A stretch of 38,027 nt of DNA, from positions 1 to 38,027 of the IMG/VR virus record IMGVR_UViG_3300005910_000015; one strand, given 5' to 3'. This document shows positions 1 to 8,693 of the stretch, piece after piece. Position 1 is the first letter of the stretch. Every line of letters begins with the position of its first letter. Under the pieces are notes generated by a model. The model was not told the DNA's origin, did not search any database, and saw nothing but the letters and a program-made list of their open reading frames with translations. Both the position numbers and the translations under genes were made by a program. The DNA comes from a virus.

Positions 1-1
1 T

Positions 2-175
2 CTTTTTGTTTTATTAATTATTCCAGGTATAAACATTATAATTGCAATAATAACATTACTTATAGTTTTAGATAATTATTCATATTTTTCAAAAATAATA
101 AATAATATAGGTGATTGGTTAGATGAGTTTCAAGAACATATATTTAAAAATAAAAAAGATGGAACAGATAATTAA
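2..175 (+). CDS. 3' end of a membrane protein (partial)
   Basis: An open frame runs from the window edge to a TAA at 173-175. The visible part starts with about 22 hydrophobic residues rich in Ile and Leu, a likely membrane segment, followed by a charged tail ending KKDGTDN. The start lies outside the window. It overlaps the next gene by 17 bases, a spacing common in this operon. Function unknown. Confidence 0.6.
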   Translation, partial: LFVLLIIPGINIIIAIITLLIVLDNYSYFSKIINNIGDWLDEFQEHIFKNKKDGTDN

Positions 176-1331
176 TAGCATATTAGATAATGATTTATAC
201 AAGTTTACAATGCAAATGGCAGTTATACAAAAATTTCCACTTGCAAAAGTTAGATATGCTTTTATCAATCGAGGAGAAACTGAATTTCCAGAAGGATTTG
301 ATGTTGAATTAAGAAAGCAAATAAAATTAATGGAAATTCTTGGGTTATCTAAAAAACAAAAAAGATGGATTAAAGAAAAATGTATTTTTTTTACACCTAC
401 TTATATTGATTTTCTTGAAGGATATAGATTTGATTCTTCAGAAATTGGAATTATACAAACAGGTGGGAAATTAGAAATTTCAATAAGTGGGTTTTGGTAT
501 AGAACTATTTTATGGGAAGTCCCGTTAATGGCTCTTATATCTGAATTGTTTTTTAAAATGACTGATCAAAATCCATGGAATGAAACTAAACGTGAAGAAA
601 ATAATGATAAAAAATTCTCGTTATTTAAATTAAATGGAATTCATTTTGCAGGATTTGCTACTCGTCGAAGATTTTCATATGAAATTCAAGCAGAGTTTAT
701 AAAACAGGCAAGTTCAAGAATAGGTTTTAACAACTTTGTAGGTACTTCTAATGTACACTTAGCTTATTTAAATAATATTATACCTATTGGAACTCACGCA
801 CATGAATGGTTTATGTTCCATGCTGCTAAGTATGGATATAAAATGGCTAATCATCTAGCAATGGAAAATTGGGTAGATGTATTCAGGGGGGATTTAGGTA
901 TAGCCTTATCTGACACATTTACAACTGAAGTTTTTTTTAAATCATTTGATAAAAAGTTTGCAAAATTATATGATGGAATAAGACATGATAGTGGAGATCC
1001 AATAGAATTTGCAGATAAAGCAATCGCCCACTATAAAAAATTAGGTATTGATCCAAGAACAAAGGTTATTATTTTTTCAGATGGGTTAAATCCACAAAAA
1101 GCGGCTGGAATAAAAGATTATTGCAGAGGAAGTATAATGTGTTCATTTGGAATTGGGACTAATTTTAGTAATGATGTTGGTGTAACTCCCTTAAATATGG
1201 TTATCAAAATCATTGCTGCTAAACCTGAAGGAGAAGATTGGTTGCATACAATCAAATTATCAGATTCAATTGGTAAACATACAGGTGATAAAAAGGAAAT
1301 TGAAATTGCTAAATATGTATTAAAAATATAA
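159..1331 (+). CDS. pncB: Nicotinate phosphoribosyltransferase
   Basis: Converts nicotinate and PRPP to nicotinate mononucleotide in the Preiss-Handler NAD salvage route, in the cytoplasm. The 390-residue product has the family N-terminus (DNDLYKFTMQ at 10-19, then FINRGE), the GTHAHEW block at 211-217 that holds the phosphorylated His, and RHDSGDP at 275-281 for phosphoribosyl binding, followed by FSDGLN and GIGT. Length equals the bacterial family. An in-frame ATG at 123 would add 12 residues with no family match, so 159 is preferred. The gene shares an operon with a NadR-like gene at 5541, which argues for a joint role in raising NAD. The product would still need host enzymes to reach NAD. 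Phage-encoded NAD restoration is known as an answer to NAD-depleting defences; that role here is inference. Confidence 0.93.
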   Translation: MEQIINSILDNDLYKFTMQMAVIQKFPLAKVRYAFINRGETEFPEGFDVELRKQIKLMEILGLSKKQKRWIKEKCIFFTPTYIDFLEGYRFDSSEIGIIQTGGKLEISISGFWYRTILWEVPLMALISELFFKMTDQNPWNETKREENNDKKFSLFKLNGIHFAGFATRRRFSYEIQAEFIKQASSRIGFNNFVGTSNVHLAYLNNIIPIGTHAHEWFMFHAAKYGYKMANHLAMENWVDVFRGDLGIALSDTFTTEVFFKSFDKKFAKLYDGIRHDSGDPIEFADKAIAHYKKLGIDPRTKVIIFSDGLNPQKAAGIKDYCRGSIMCSFGIGTNFSNDVGVTPLNMVIKIIAAKPEGEDWLHTIKLSDSIGKHTGDKKEIEIAKYVLKI

Positions 1332-1335
1332 AATT

Positions 1336-1674
1336 ATGTCATCATTTAAAAATCAACATTTTGTTGCATTAATTTTTGCATTAATTATTATTATAATGAT
1401 TTATGTTCTATCTTTACCTGAAAAAAATATCAAAAAACCTAAGAAAATTTTTAATTCTACAATAAATTCTTCTGAAAATAATAATAATTTATCTGGCGAT
1501 TCTTATTGGTTTATAGTTTATCGATCTAAAGATGGTACTAAAGAAATAAATGGATTTGTTTGTCAAAAGCATTTATATTTTTCTTACATCGAATTTAAAA
1601 ATGAGTGTAATGATGGTTTTTTATTAAATTTACAAAAAATATCGAAAAACACTTTTTATTATAACAATAAATAA
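1336..1674 (+). CDS. Small single-span membrane protein
   Basis: The 112-residue product has one hydrophobic segment at about residues 9-27 (ALIFALIIIIMIYVL) and a polar C-terminal part with FVCQKHLYFSY. The orientation is likely N-in with the C-terminal domain in the periplasm. It starts 4 bases after pncB and is followed directly by the next ATG (TAA then ATG). I do not recognise the family. Confidence 0.65.
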   Translation: MSSFKNQHFVALIFALIIIIMIYVLSLPEKNIKKPKKIFNSTINSSENNNNLSGDSYWFIVYRSKDGTKEINGFVCQKHLYFSYIEFKNECNDGFLLNLQKISKNTFYYNNK

Positions 1675-1917
1675 ATGGATTTTATAAACAATTGGGAAAA
1701 TAAACAACTTATTAATATAATTAAATTAAATTATACTAAAATTGATGATGTTGTTGTTTCAAATATTAATGCACTTGATTATCCCAATTTTTTTGATGCA
1801 TATATTAAATCAGCTAGTTATAATAATAGAAAAATGAATAAACCAGAATTAAAAGCTTTAAATAAAGATAAAGCTTTTATTTATAATGTAATAGTAGAAA
1901 ATATTTATAGTATTTAG
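1675..1917 (+). CDS. Small protein, first of a tandem paralogous pair
   Basis: Unrecognised 80-residue protein. Its C-terminal half (SASYNNRKMNKPELKALN) matches the gene immediately downstream (SASYLNRKLNKMELKVIN), so the two come from a duplication. The upstream halves differ. The start codon abuts the previous stop. Ends in TAG, which shows that TAG is a working stop here. Confidence 0.7.
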   Translation: MDFINNWENKQLINIIKLNYTKIDDVVVSNINALDYPNFFDAYIKSASYNNRKMNKPELKALNKDKAFIYNVIVENIYSI

Positions 1918-1918
1918 T

Positions 1919-2215
1919 ATGGAACTAATTAAAAACATAATAGAATTTTGGGAAATTAATCAATATGGTAAATTGTTTCCTATAAGATATGATGAGATTC
2001 GATCTATATCATTCAGTGGTGCAGATTTAACAAAGACTAATTTTGATAATGTATATGTTTCATCTGCATCTTATTTAAATAGAAAACTAAATAAGATGGA
2101 ATTAAAAGTAATAAATCAAAACAGAACTTATATAAATAACAAATTAGAAAAACTAAAATATAATCATCGTATAGAAACACGAAATAGTTATAAATTAAAA
2201 TCATGGGTAATGTAA
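1919..2215 (+). CDS. Small protein, second of a tandem paralogous pair
   Basis: Unrecognised 98-residue protein. Residues around 55-75 repeat the SASY-x-NRK-x-NK-x-ELK-x2-N block of the preceding gene, and it also has a short GADLTKTNFDN stretch resembling a pentapeptide-repeat turn. The tail after the shared block is basic. It overlaps the Pth2 gene by 13 bases. Confidence 0.7.
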   Translation: MELIKNIIEFWEINQYGKLFPIRYDEIRSISFSGADLTKTNFDNVYVSSASYLNRKLNKMELKVINQNRTYINNKLEKLKYNHRIETRNSYKLKSWVM

Positions 2216-2598
2216 AACAAGTAATAATAATGCGTAAGGATCTTAATATGAGAAAAGGCAAAATGATTGCTCAAGGATCACATGCATCTTTAGGTGTTAT
2301 TTTAAATATGATGAAGAAAAAACAATTTTTTTACGATACTGTTTTATCTTTACATATAAATAAAGATACACCTATAGAAAAATGGATGAATGGTTCTTTT
2401 ACTAAAATTTCATTAAGTGTTAATAGCGAAGAAGAATTAATGGAAATCTATGAAAAGGCTAAAGATTTGCCCAGAATTCTAATTGAAGATAAAGGCTTAA
2501 CTGAATTTAATGGAGTTGTAACAAAAACTTGTATAGCTATTGGTCCAGCATTATCAAGTGATATTGATAAAATAACAGGAAATTTAAAATTATTATAA
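2203..2598 (+). CDS. pth2: Peptidyl-tRNA hydrolase, Pth2 family
   Basis: Releases tRNA from stalled peptidyl-tRNA in the cytoplasm. The 131-residue length and the motifs fit the Pth2 (PTH2, archaeal/eukaryotic-type) family: an N-terminal strand VKQVIIMRKDLNMRKGKMIAQ, the catalytic-region GSHAS, a middle IEDKGLTEFNGVVTKTCIAIGP and the terminal DKITGNLKLL, which is the standard family ending. Bacterial hosts normally use the unrelated Pth1, so this is a foreign form of the enzyme. It fits with the tRNAs, release-factor domain protein and deformylase elsewhere in the window. Confidence 0.92.
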   Translation: MGNVKQVIIMRKDLNMRKGKMIAQGSHASLGVILNMMKKKQFFYDTVLSLHINKDTPIEKWMNGSFTKISLSVNSEEELMEIYEKAKDLPRILIEDKGLTEFNGVVTKTCIAIGPALSSDIDKITGNLKLL

Positions 2599-2599
2599 T

Positions 2600-2911
2600 A
2601 TGGTTATAAATGAACATGGTAATTTAGTAGATAAAGAATCTGCAGGAAATGGATATCATGGTAGATGCGAGTATTGTAAAATAGCTTTAGTTACTGATTT
2701 AGGTTATTGCAGTTGGGATGGTGTAAAATGTATTGATAGAGAAATTCAATATGAAAATGAAATACCTAAAGAAATAAAATCTTATGCTAAATTTAAATCT
2801 TTATTATGGGATAGAAAGAAAAAAATATTTGTAAAACCATACACAAATGATGAATATACTCTTGATCAAATAAATGAAATAGTTAAACAATTAAATGAAA
2901 AAAGTAATTAA
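2600..2911 (+). CDS. Small protein with Cys pair
   Basis: Unrecognised 103-residue protein. CEYC near residues 24-27 and further Cys at CSW and KCID suggest a possible metal site, but the spacing fits no family I can name. The C-terminal third is helical and charged. It starts two bases after pth2 ends and stops 10 bases before the receptor gene. Confidence 0.6.
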   Translation: MVINEHGNLVDKESAGNGYHGRCEYCKIALVTDLGYCSWDGVKCIDREIQYENEIPKEIKSYAKFKSLLWDRKKKIFVKPYTNDEYTLDQINEIVKQLNEKSN

Positions 2912-2921
2912 ACTTAAAATC

Positions 2922-4886
2922 ATGAAAAAATTAAAATTCTTATTATTAATTATTATAGCATTTAGCGCTATATCAGTATTTTCTCAAACTTTTTATGAGA
3001 AAGAAAACATTACAAAAGATACTGTTATTTTAAATGAAGCTACTGTTACAGCATCATATAAAGCAACAAAGTTTATACCATTTTCTTTTAAAAATATTGA
3101 ATCAAAAACTTTAGATTTAATTGGAAGGGAGGTTGAACCTGCAGGTTTATTACAATATACTCCATCTGTAACTTATAATACTGATAATGGATTGTTTACA
3201 GGATATTCTTATTATAGAATAAGAGGTATCGATCAAACTAGAATAAATGTAACATTAAATGGGGTTCCTATGAATGAACCAGAAGATCAAGGAATTTATT
3301 TTAATAATTATGGTAATTTTTTACAAACTATATCAGATGTTCAAATAATTAGAGGTGCTGGTGTATCAAAATCAGGAGTTTCGTCATATGGTGGAAGTAT
3401 AAATTTTGATACAAATGAACCAGATAAAACTAAATCTGAATTTTTAGTTTCGTATGGTTCTTATAATACAGTAAATATATCATATAACGTAAATTTAAAG
3501 AAAGGGTGGATTAGAGCATCATTTTTACAATCAGATGGATATAAATATAATTCTAGTAATAAATCTAATTCAATATTTTATGGTTTTAATTTAGCACCAA
3601 ATATTAAATTATATGGATTTATAGGAAAACAACTTAATGAAATGTCATGGGTTGGTTCTTCTAAAGAATCAATAAAAAATAATAGAAGAATTAATGCTAA
3701 TAAATCTTGGGAAGAAGATGACTTTCTTTATATACATAATCAAATACATTATAATAAAAATAATATAAATTTAGTTTTTTATCATACATATTTAAATGGT
3801 TGGTATAATATGGATTTTGGTCATTTTGATGGAAATTTTAAACAAACAATTTATAAATTAGCATTAGAATCAAATTGGTTTGGCAGTAATTTTAATTATA
3901 ATTTTAAAAATGATAAATGGAATACTAATTTAGGAGTCAGTTTATACACATATTATCGAGATCATAATAATTTATTAGGATTTCCATTTGACTATGAATC
4001 GTATAATAAAAATAAAGGAATTAGAAACGAATTATCCCCTTATTTTAAAACAACTTATAATTATAATGGAGTAAAAATATATGGAGATGTTCAATATAGA
4101 ATAACATCGTTTAATTATAACGATCCATTTAAAAAATTGAATCATAATTGGGATTTTTTAAATTGGTCTATTGGCGCAACTCATAATTTATCTAATCATT
4201 TACATACATATGTTGGAATAGGAAAAACACATCGTGAACCTACTCGAACAGATTTATTTGGAGGTAATGATGAATATATAGAAATCGATTATAATAATAT
4301 AATTCCTGAAGAAGTAATTGATTATGAAGTAGGATTTAAAATATATCATCCAAATTTATTTGTAAATTTTAATTATTATTTCATGGATTTTACTAATGAA
4401 ATAGTTTTAAATGGACAATACGGGCCTAATTCAAATGTTATTCATTCAAATGTTGCAAAAAGTTATAGAACAGGTCTTGAATTAGATATACAATATAAGT
4501 ACAATGATATAGAATTTAAAAATGTGATGAATCTTTCTCGAAACAAAATAACTCAAGATAACACCACTATAACACAAGTACTTTCCCCTTCATTTGTTTC
4601 AGTTTCAGATATAATCTATCATTGGAAAAATAATAGCATTGGGTTGTCTCTAAGATGTAATGGCGAATCATTTATAGATTTTAAAAATAAAAATAAATTA
4701 CCTGGCTATTGTATTTTAAATTTATATTCTAACATAAATTTTGATAGTTTTGTCATGGGTATTAAAATTAATAATATATTTGATAAATTATATTACGCAA
4801 ATGGTGTAATTGGGTTTGATGGAAATCCTGGATATTTTCAACAAGCTGGTTTTAATTTTTTAATTTCAATGAAATATAAAATATGA
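2922..4886 (+). CDS. TonB-dependent outer-membrane receptor
   Basis: Imports a scarce ligand (iron chelate, cobalamin or similar; not identifiable here) across the outer membrane using TonB energy. The 654-residue product has a signal peptide (basic start, hydrophobic core, cleavage near residue 21 at VFSQ), a TonB-box-like segment DTVILNEATVTA at about 33-44, a plug domain (QYTPSV, YRIRGIDQTRINVTLNGVPMN, VQIIRGAGVSKSGVSSYGGSINF) and a long beta-barrel of alternating aromatic strands with IIPEEVIDYEVGFK and DKLYYANG motifs. It lacks the carboxypeptidase-like N-terminal domain of SusC. The ATG at 2922 follows the upstream stop and gives the best signal peptide; an upstream in-frame ATG at 2895 overlaps the previous gene. 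Its base composition matches its neighbours and the downstream start overlaps its stop (ATGA), so it belongs to the phage operon. Such a receptor is highly unusual in a phage. Confidence 0.93.
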   Translation: MKKLKFLLLIIIAFSAISVFSQTFYEKENITKDTVILNEATVTASYKATKFIPFSFKNIESKTLDLIGREVEPAGLLQYTPSVTYNTDNGLFTGYSYYRIRGIDQTRINVTLNGVPMNEPEDQGIYFNNYGNFLQTISDVQIIRGAGVSKSGVSSYGGSINFDTNEPDKTKSEFLVSYGSYNTVNISYNVNLKKGWIRASFLQSDGYKYNSSNKSNSIFYGFNLAPNIKLYGFIGKQLNEMSWVGSSKESIKNNRRINANKSWEEDDFLYIHNQIHYNKNNINLVFYHTYLNGWYNMDFGHFDGNFKQTIYKLALESNWFGSNFNYNFKNDKWNTNLGVSLYTYYRDHNNLLGFPFDYESYNKNKGIRNELSPYFKTTYNYNGVKIYGDVQYRITSFNYNDPFKKLNHNWDFLNWSIGATHNLSNHLHTYVGIGKTHREPTRTDLFGGNDEYIEIDYNNIIPEEVIDYEVGFKIYHPNLFVNFNYYFMDFTNEIVLNGQYGPNSNVIHSNVAKSYRTGLELDIQYKYNDIEFKNVMNLSRNKITQDNTTITQVLSPSFVSVSDIIYHWKNNSIGLSLRCNGESFIDFKNKNKLPGYCILNLYSNINFDSFVMGIKINNIFDKLYYANGVIGFDGNPGYFQQAGFNFLISMKYKI

Positions 4887-5278
4887 CCTATTTTTTAACA
4901 GACATAGAATCTAATGTTCTTCAAAAAGATATTGATAATATATTAGATAATAAACCTAATAGTTTAAAATTATTAGGTTTATTTGATAAATTTTTACATG
5001 ATAAGTCTGAAGCTGATGAAGCTAGTCCTATACAAATAGGAGATGTTGTAATTTATGTTCCAATTCATGCTAACAAAAATATTAATCATAAAGATTGTAA
5101 TTATGGAATAGTTATAAACTTTAATAGTAAATTTGTATTTGTTAAATACGCTAATAAATATGGACGAATAGAATCGACTGCAAAATCAACTAGTCCGTGT
5201 GATCTTTATTTATGTAAAGTTGATGATTATTTAGTTAATGTTAATAAAATATTTAATATAATAAAAGAAAATGAGTAA
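4883..5278 (+). CDS. Unknown protein coupled to the receptor gene
   Basis: Unrecognised 131-residue protein. A segment IQIGDVVIYVPIHANKN followed by GIVINFNSKFVFVKY looks like a small SH3-like beta barrel; the N-terminal 45 residues are helical. The start overlaps the receptor stop in an ATGA, implying translational coupling. No signal peptide, so it probably acts in the cytoplasm. Confidence 0.65.
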   Translation: MTYFLTDIESNVLQKDIDNILDNKPNSLKLLGLFDKFLHDKSEADEASPIQIGDVVIYVPIHANKNINHKDCNYGIVINFNSKFVFVKYANKYGRIESTAKSTSPCDLYLCKVDDYLVNVNKIFNIIKENE

Positions 5279-5537
5279 TCAAACATTTCCTAGATTTTGG
5301 TATGAATCTAACGCTTGTTGGGGTTGGGTTGAATCAATAGATGATTTAATTGAAAAATGTAATTTGCAAACTGATCCTAAATTTGGTGGTTTAAAAAATT
5401 TAGATGAATTTTTAGATAAAAGTGTAAATTGTAAAAATGGAACATTTGGAACAAGAAGAGAACATACAGGTAAAAAAACTTTACGCAAATTTTTAAATGA
5501 ACATAATGTTGATATTTCAATTAAATTAAAAAGATAA
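5271..5537 (+). CDS. Unknown small protein rich in Trp and Cys
   Basis: Unrecognised 88-residue protein with an aromatic N-terminus (FPRFWYESNACWGWVESI) and a basic C-terminus (KKTLRKFLNEHNVDISIKLKR). It overlaps the previous gene by 8 bases and ends 3 bases before the NadR-like gene. Confidence 0.62.
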   Translation: MSNQTFPRFWYESNACWGWVESIDDLIEKCNLQTDPKFGGLKNLDEFLDKSVNCKNGTFGTRREHTGKKTLRKFLNEHNVDISIKLKR

Positions 5538-5540
5538 ATT

Positions 5541-6566
5541 ATGATAAAAGGATTTATAACAGGCTCATTTAGACCCTTTCATAAAGGTCACGAAGCATTG
5601 ATTGATTATGCAAAGACCAATTGTGATGAATTAACTATTTTTATTACAACATTACCAGATGAAACAATCCCTTACAAATATCGCCTTAAATGGGTTTTAA
5701 GCACATATCTTGATGATCCTAAGGTAACTATTGTATCTGATACAATAAATGAACCCAACTTAACAGGTGACGCCCTATCTATTTGGTGGGGTTTTTATAT
5801 TAAAAATAAATACGGGAATTTTGATAGAGTATTTACATCAGAAAATTATGGATATGTATTTGCAGAATCAATGGGTGCAACACATTATTCATTTAATTTT
5901 GATCGAACAAACATTCCTATAAGTGCTACTAAAATAAGAAAAAAACCAATAACAAATTGGGATTATTTAAATAACTTTGCTAAAGACTTTTTTGTGAAAA
6001 AAATTGCTATAATAGGAACTGAATCAACAGGTAAAACAGTATTATGTAAACATTTAGCTAAACATTATAATACTTCATGGGCACCTGAAGCTGGAGATGA
6101 AATTGTCTCTAATACTAATGATGCAAAAGATATTGATATTATTAGATTAATAGGAAAAGAGCATGCTAAAAATATTATTAAACATACTCGCCAAGCCAAT
6201 AAAGTATTATTTGTTGATACTGATATGAATATTACGAAATCATACGCTAAATTTTTATGTGATGAAGATGTTGAATTTGAACCATGGATTAATAAAGCAA
6301 ACGAAATTGATTTATACATTCATTTAGATTCAAGCGCTCCTTTTGTTCAAAATGGAAGAAGATTAGAAAATAATCAACGTTTAGAATTAGAAAAATTTCA
6401 TCTAAAACAATTTGAATTAGCTAATATAGAATTTAAAACATTTTCATTTAAACCAGTAACTATAAAACCAAGACCTAAACATTATGCTGATATTGTAAAT
6501 CGTCATTACAATGAAAGAACAGACAATATTATTAATTACATTGATTTATTTTTATCTAAATACTAA
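5541..6566 (+). CDS. nadR: NadR-like NMN adenylyltransferase / ribosylnicotinamide kinase
   Basis: A two-domain NAD salvage enzyme of 341 residues. The N-terminal nucleotidyltransferase has the GSFRPFHKGH start with the HxGH motif at 14-17 and ISATKIR at 127-133, the two ATP-binding signatures of NMN adenylyltransferases. The C-terminal domain has a P-loop GTESTGKT at 159-166 followed by a HLAKHY helix and LFVDTDMNITKSYAKFL, as in the ribosylnicotinamide kinase half of NadR. The helix-turn-helix repressor domain of enterobacterial NadR is absent, so it is an enzyme only. With pncB upstream it forms a split NAD salvage module. Whether the first domain accepts NaMN, made by PncB, or only NMN cannot be read from sequence. 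Confidence 0.93.
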   Translation: MIKGFITGSFRPFHKGHEALIDYAKTNCDELTIFITTLPDETIPYKYRLKWVLSTYLDDPKVTIVSDTINEPNLTGDALSIWWGFYIKNKYGNFDRVFTSENYGYVFAESMGATHYSFNFDRTNIPISATKIRKKPITNWDYLNNFAKDFFVKKIAIIGTESTGKTVLCKHLAKHYNTSWAPEAGDEIVSNTNDAKDIDIIRLIGKEHAKNIIKHTRQANKVLFVDTDMNITKSYAKFLCDEDVEFEPWINKANEIDLYIHLDSSAPFVQNGRRLENNQRLELEKFHLKQFELANIEFKTFSFKPVTIKPRPKHYADIVNRHYNERTDNIINYIDLFLSKY

Positions 6567-6940
6567 TGTATACAATATTAAAACCAAAATCAGATTTAGT
6601 AATTCAAGAACAATTACAAATAAAATATAAAGATTTTGTTGAATTTTGTGATTTTAAACCGAATGAAATAGTTAAAATTAAACTTGATATTTATAATTAT
6701 AAATATTATAATAAAAAAGATTGGGAACATGATTTTATGCTACAATATAAAATCATGTTAACTGATTGGACGGATATTTTAAAAACTGCATATACTGTTA
6801 CTGTAATAATGGAAGGGAGTATAGAACATGTATTAGAATGGCTAATTACATATTATAATTTTGGGCCTTTTATTTATGTTAAAAACAAATTTGATAATTT
6901 ATTGTATAAAAAAAAATTATTTAGATATATTATTAATTAA
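6566..6940 (+). CDS. Unknown protein
   Basis: Unrecognised 124-residue protein. Its ATG overlaps the last base of the NadR-like stop codon (TAATG). Mixed alpha/beta appearance with many aromatic residues (WEHDFMLQYK, WLITYYNFGPFIY). No signal peptide or membrane span. A 30-base AT-rich gap follows. Confidence 0.62.
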   Translation: MYTILKPKSDLVIQEQLQIKYKDFVEFCDFKPNEIVKIKLDIYNYKYYNKKDWEHDFMLQYKIMLTDWTDILKTAYTVTVIMEGSIEHVLEWLITYYNFGPFIYVKNKFDNLLYKKKLFRYIIN

Positions 6941-6970
6941 TTTTTTTAGATATATAAATTAAAAAATATT

Positions 6971-7192
6971 ATGTTTAAAAAATTTTATCCATCAGTTGAA
7001 AATAAAAAGTTAAACGAAATTTATAGTAGTGAATGGATTAATTTAAATGCTGATGACCGCCTTTCACCTTATTTAAAACAACAGTTTCGTAAAATTATTA
7101 AACTTATTGATGTAGAATTAAAAGATGAAAATTTTACCGAAGTAGAAATTGAAGATTATTTAAAATATATAATAGAGAAAGAAATTATTTAA
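6971..7192 (+). CDS. Unknown small acidic protein
   Basis: Unrecognised 73-residue helical protein with an acidic C-terminal half (VELKDENFTEVEIEDYLKYIIEKEII). It ends in TAATG, sharing a base with the next start, which suggests coupled translation. Confidence 0.58.
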   Translation: MFKKFYPSVENKKLNEIYSSEWINLNADDRLSPYLKQQFRKIIKLIDVELKDENFTEVEIEDYLKYIIEKEII

Positions 7193-7839
7193 TGACATGT
7201 TTCAAACCAAAATCTGAAAAAGAATTAATATCTAATTTTAAACAAGAATTTTATCAAGAAGCCCATGATGAAATTTCTTCTATATATACATATATAAATA
7301 AAATCAATTTTCGTATTCTTAATGTTCCTACTGAAACAATAACATCTACATTTTATAAATTATCTTTCACATTTAAAGATATAAAAAATAATAATATTTA
7401 TTCAATTTATTATTTAGTTTCTATAAAATTAGTAGCCAGAGTTTATATTAGTTTAATAAGTCCTATTATTCCATACACTAGTGAATTAATGTTAACTGAA
7501 TATTACGCTGGAAGAAGAACTATTCGTAGTTATATACAATTTTTCGAACAACTTTATGAAGTGAATTTATTAGATATAAAAACAAAACAAAATATAATAA
7601 TATATTTAACTGGCGGATTGGATATTTTTAATTATACTTTAAGAAGCTTTTCTATAATTAATGATACAAATACTGTTACAGATGCACATGGGTTTAAAAA
7701 TTTAGTAATAGCCTTTACAAATTTAAACCCAAATTTACTAAATTCTTATATATTATATTTGTTAGATTATTATTCAATTAAAAGTCTATCTTTTGTAATG
7801 AATAAAATTCAATCCAATTTTTCTTTCAAAATAAAATAA
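7192..7839 (+). CDS. Unknown 215-residue protein
   Basis: Not recognised. Hydrophobic stretches (IYSIYYLVSIKLVARVYISLISPIIPY) alternate with polar regions, and YYAGRRTIRSYIQFF is a possible nucleotide- or RNA-facing helix. It closes the operon that starts before pncB; a 52-base gap with no coding follows. Confidence 0.6.
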   Translation: MTCFKPKSEKELISNFKQEFYQEAHDEISSIYTYINKINFRILNVPTETITSTFYKLSFTFKDIKNNNIYSIYYLVSIKLVARVYISLISPIIPYTSELMLTEYYAGRRTIRSYIQFFEQLYEVNLLDIKTKQNIIIYLTGGLDIFNYTLRSFSIINDTNTVTDAHGFKNLVIAFTNLNPNLLNSYILYLLDYYSIKSLSFVMNKIQSNFSFKIK

Positions 7840-7891
7840 ACTTTCCAAAACTTTTTACCTTATTATTATATAATAAATAAATTATAAAATA

Positions 7892-8101
7892 ATGAGTGAT
7901 TTTTTTAAAGGTTTTAATTTAAAACGTGGTTTTTCTTCTACAGGTTTTTCTAAAAATACATTAACTAGTAATCGAACAGTTTGTGTAAAACATAAAGATG
8001 GAAGAATAACTGAATACGATAATATTACAAATCCTTGGAAATATATCGCTAAAGTAAAAAAGAATATGAACGTTATTGATGCGTGGATAAAAGAAGACTA
8101 A
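7892..8101 (+). CDS. Small basic protein, WI-terminal type (1 of 3)
   Basis: Unrecognised 69-residue basic protein. The second half has the pattern VKHKDGRITEYDNI followed 20 residues later by AWIKED. The two following genes show similar spacing (a short basic beta-hairpin, then WI plus polar residues), so the three may be diverged paralogs; the similarity is weak. Confidence 0.55.
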   Translation: MSDFFKGFNLKRGFSSTGFSKNTLTSNRTVCVKHKDGRITEYDNITNPWKYIAKVKKNMNVIDAWIKED

Positions 8102-8105
8102 TTTT

Positions 8106-8294
8106 ATGAATAATACTTTTACTTCAGTACTTTTTAAACCAGATAAATATAAAACATATATAGTAAAAACTAAAAAAGGGAATTTTGATTTTTCTAAATA
8201 TGATAGAACTGGATGGAATTTAAGTAATATAACTAATGAAATTCCAGAATTTTGGATAAATCAAAATTCTTATCAATTAATAATAAATTTTTAA
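8106..8294 (+). CDS. Small basic protein, WI-terminal type (2 of 3)
   Basis: Unrecognised 62-residue protein. Pattern VKTKKGNFDFSKYDRT then FWINQN aligns loosely with its neighbours. It starts 4 bases after the preceding stop. Confidence 0.5.
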   Translation: MNNTFTSVLFKPDKYKTYIVKTKKGNFDFSKYDRTGWNLSNITNEIPEFWINQNSYQLIINF

Positions 8295-8297
8295 CAC

Positions 8298-8567
8298 ATG
8301 AAAGAAACAACAGAAGGAACAACAAAAGGAACAAAAGCAATTGATATAAATGTAATGCCAAGAAGTTCAAGAATAAATCCCTTGAGTTTAATATCAGGCG
8401 GCGAGGTGATTGGAATTAGATATATTAATGGTTATATTAAATATGCGCCAAATATACATGATGTTAAAGCTTATAAAGGAAATGCAAATAGAAATAAAAA
8501 AATAAAAAATATATGGATTGAAAATAATCCTTTAATATTAGAACATGATAAAATAATAAATTATTAA
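8298..8567 (+). CDS. Small basic protein, WI-terminal type (3 of 3)
   Basis: Unrecognised 89-residue protein. A low-complexity Thr/Gly/Lys start is followed by IRYINGYIKYAPNIHDV and IWIENN, the pattern shared loosely with the two genes upstream. It is the last gene before the first tRNA region. Confidence 0.52.
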   Translation: MKETTEGTTKGTKAIDINVMPRSSRINPLSLISGGEVIGIRYINGYIKYAPNIHDVKAYKGNANRNKKIKNIWIENNPLILEHDKIINY

Positions 8568-8582
8568 AAATATCATAAAAAG

Positions 8583-8613
8583 TTTTTTTATTAAAAATAA
8601 AGTTGTATATTTG
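8583..8613 (+). promoter_or_regulatory. Promoter of the first tRNA array leader
   Basis: A T-run ending in A (8583-8590) lies 23 bases before TATATTTG (8606-8613), which matches the Bacteroidota -7 element TAnnTTTG. The same T-run-to-box distance recurs at five other sites in the window. The transcript would begin near 8618 and carry the leader ORF at 8694. Confidence 0.7.
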
Positions 8614-8693
8614 CAATCTTAATAAATAATTATTTACATTTAGTTAAAACTTTTAGAAAAAAATTCATAATATATAATAAAAATAAAAACACG

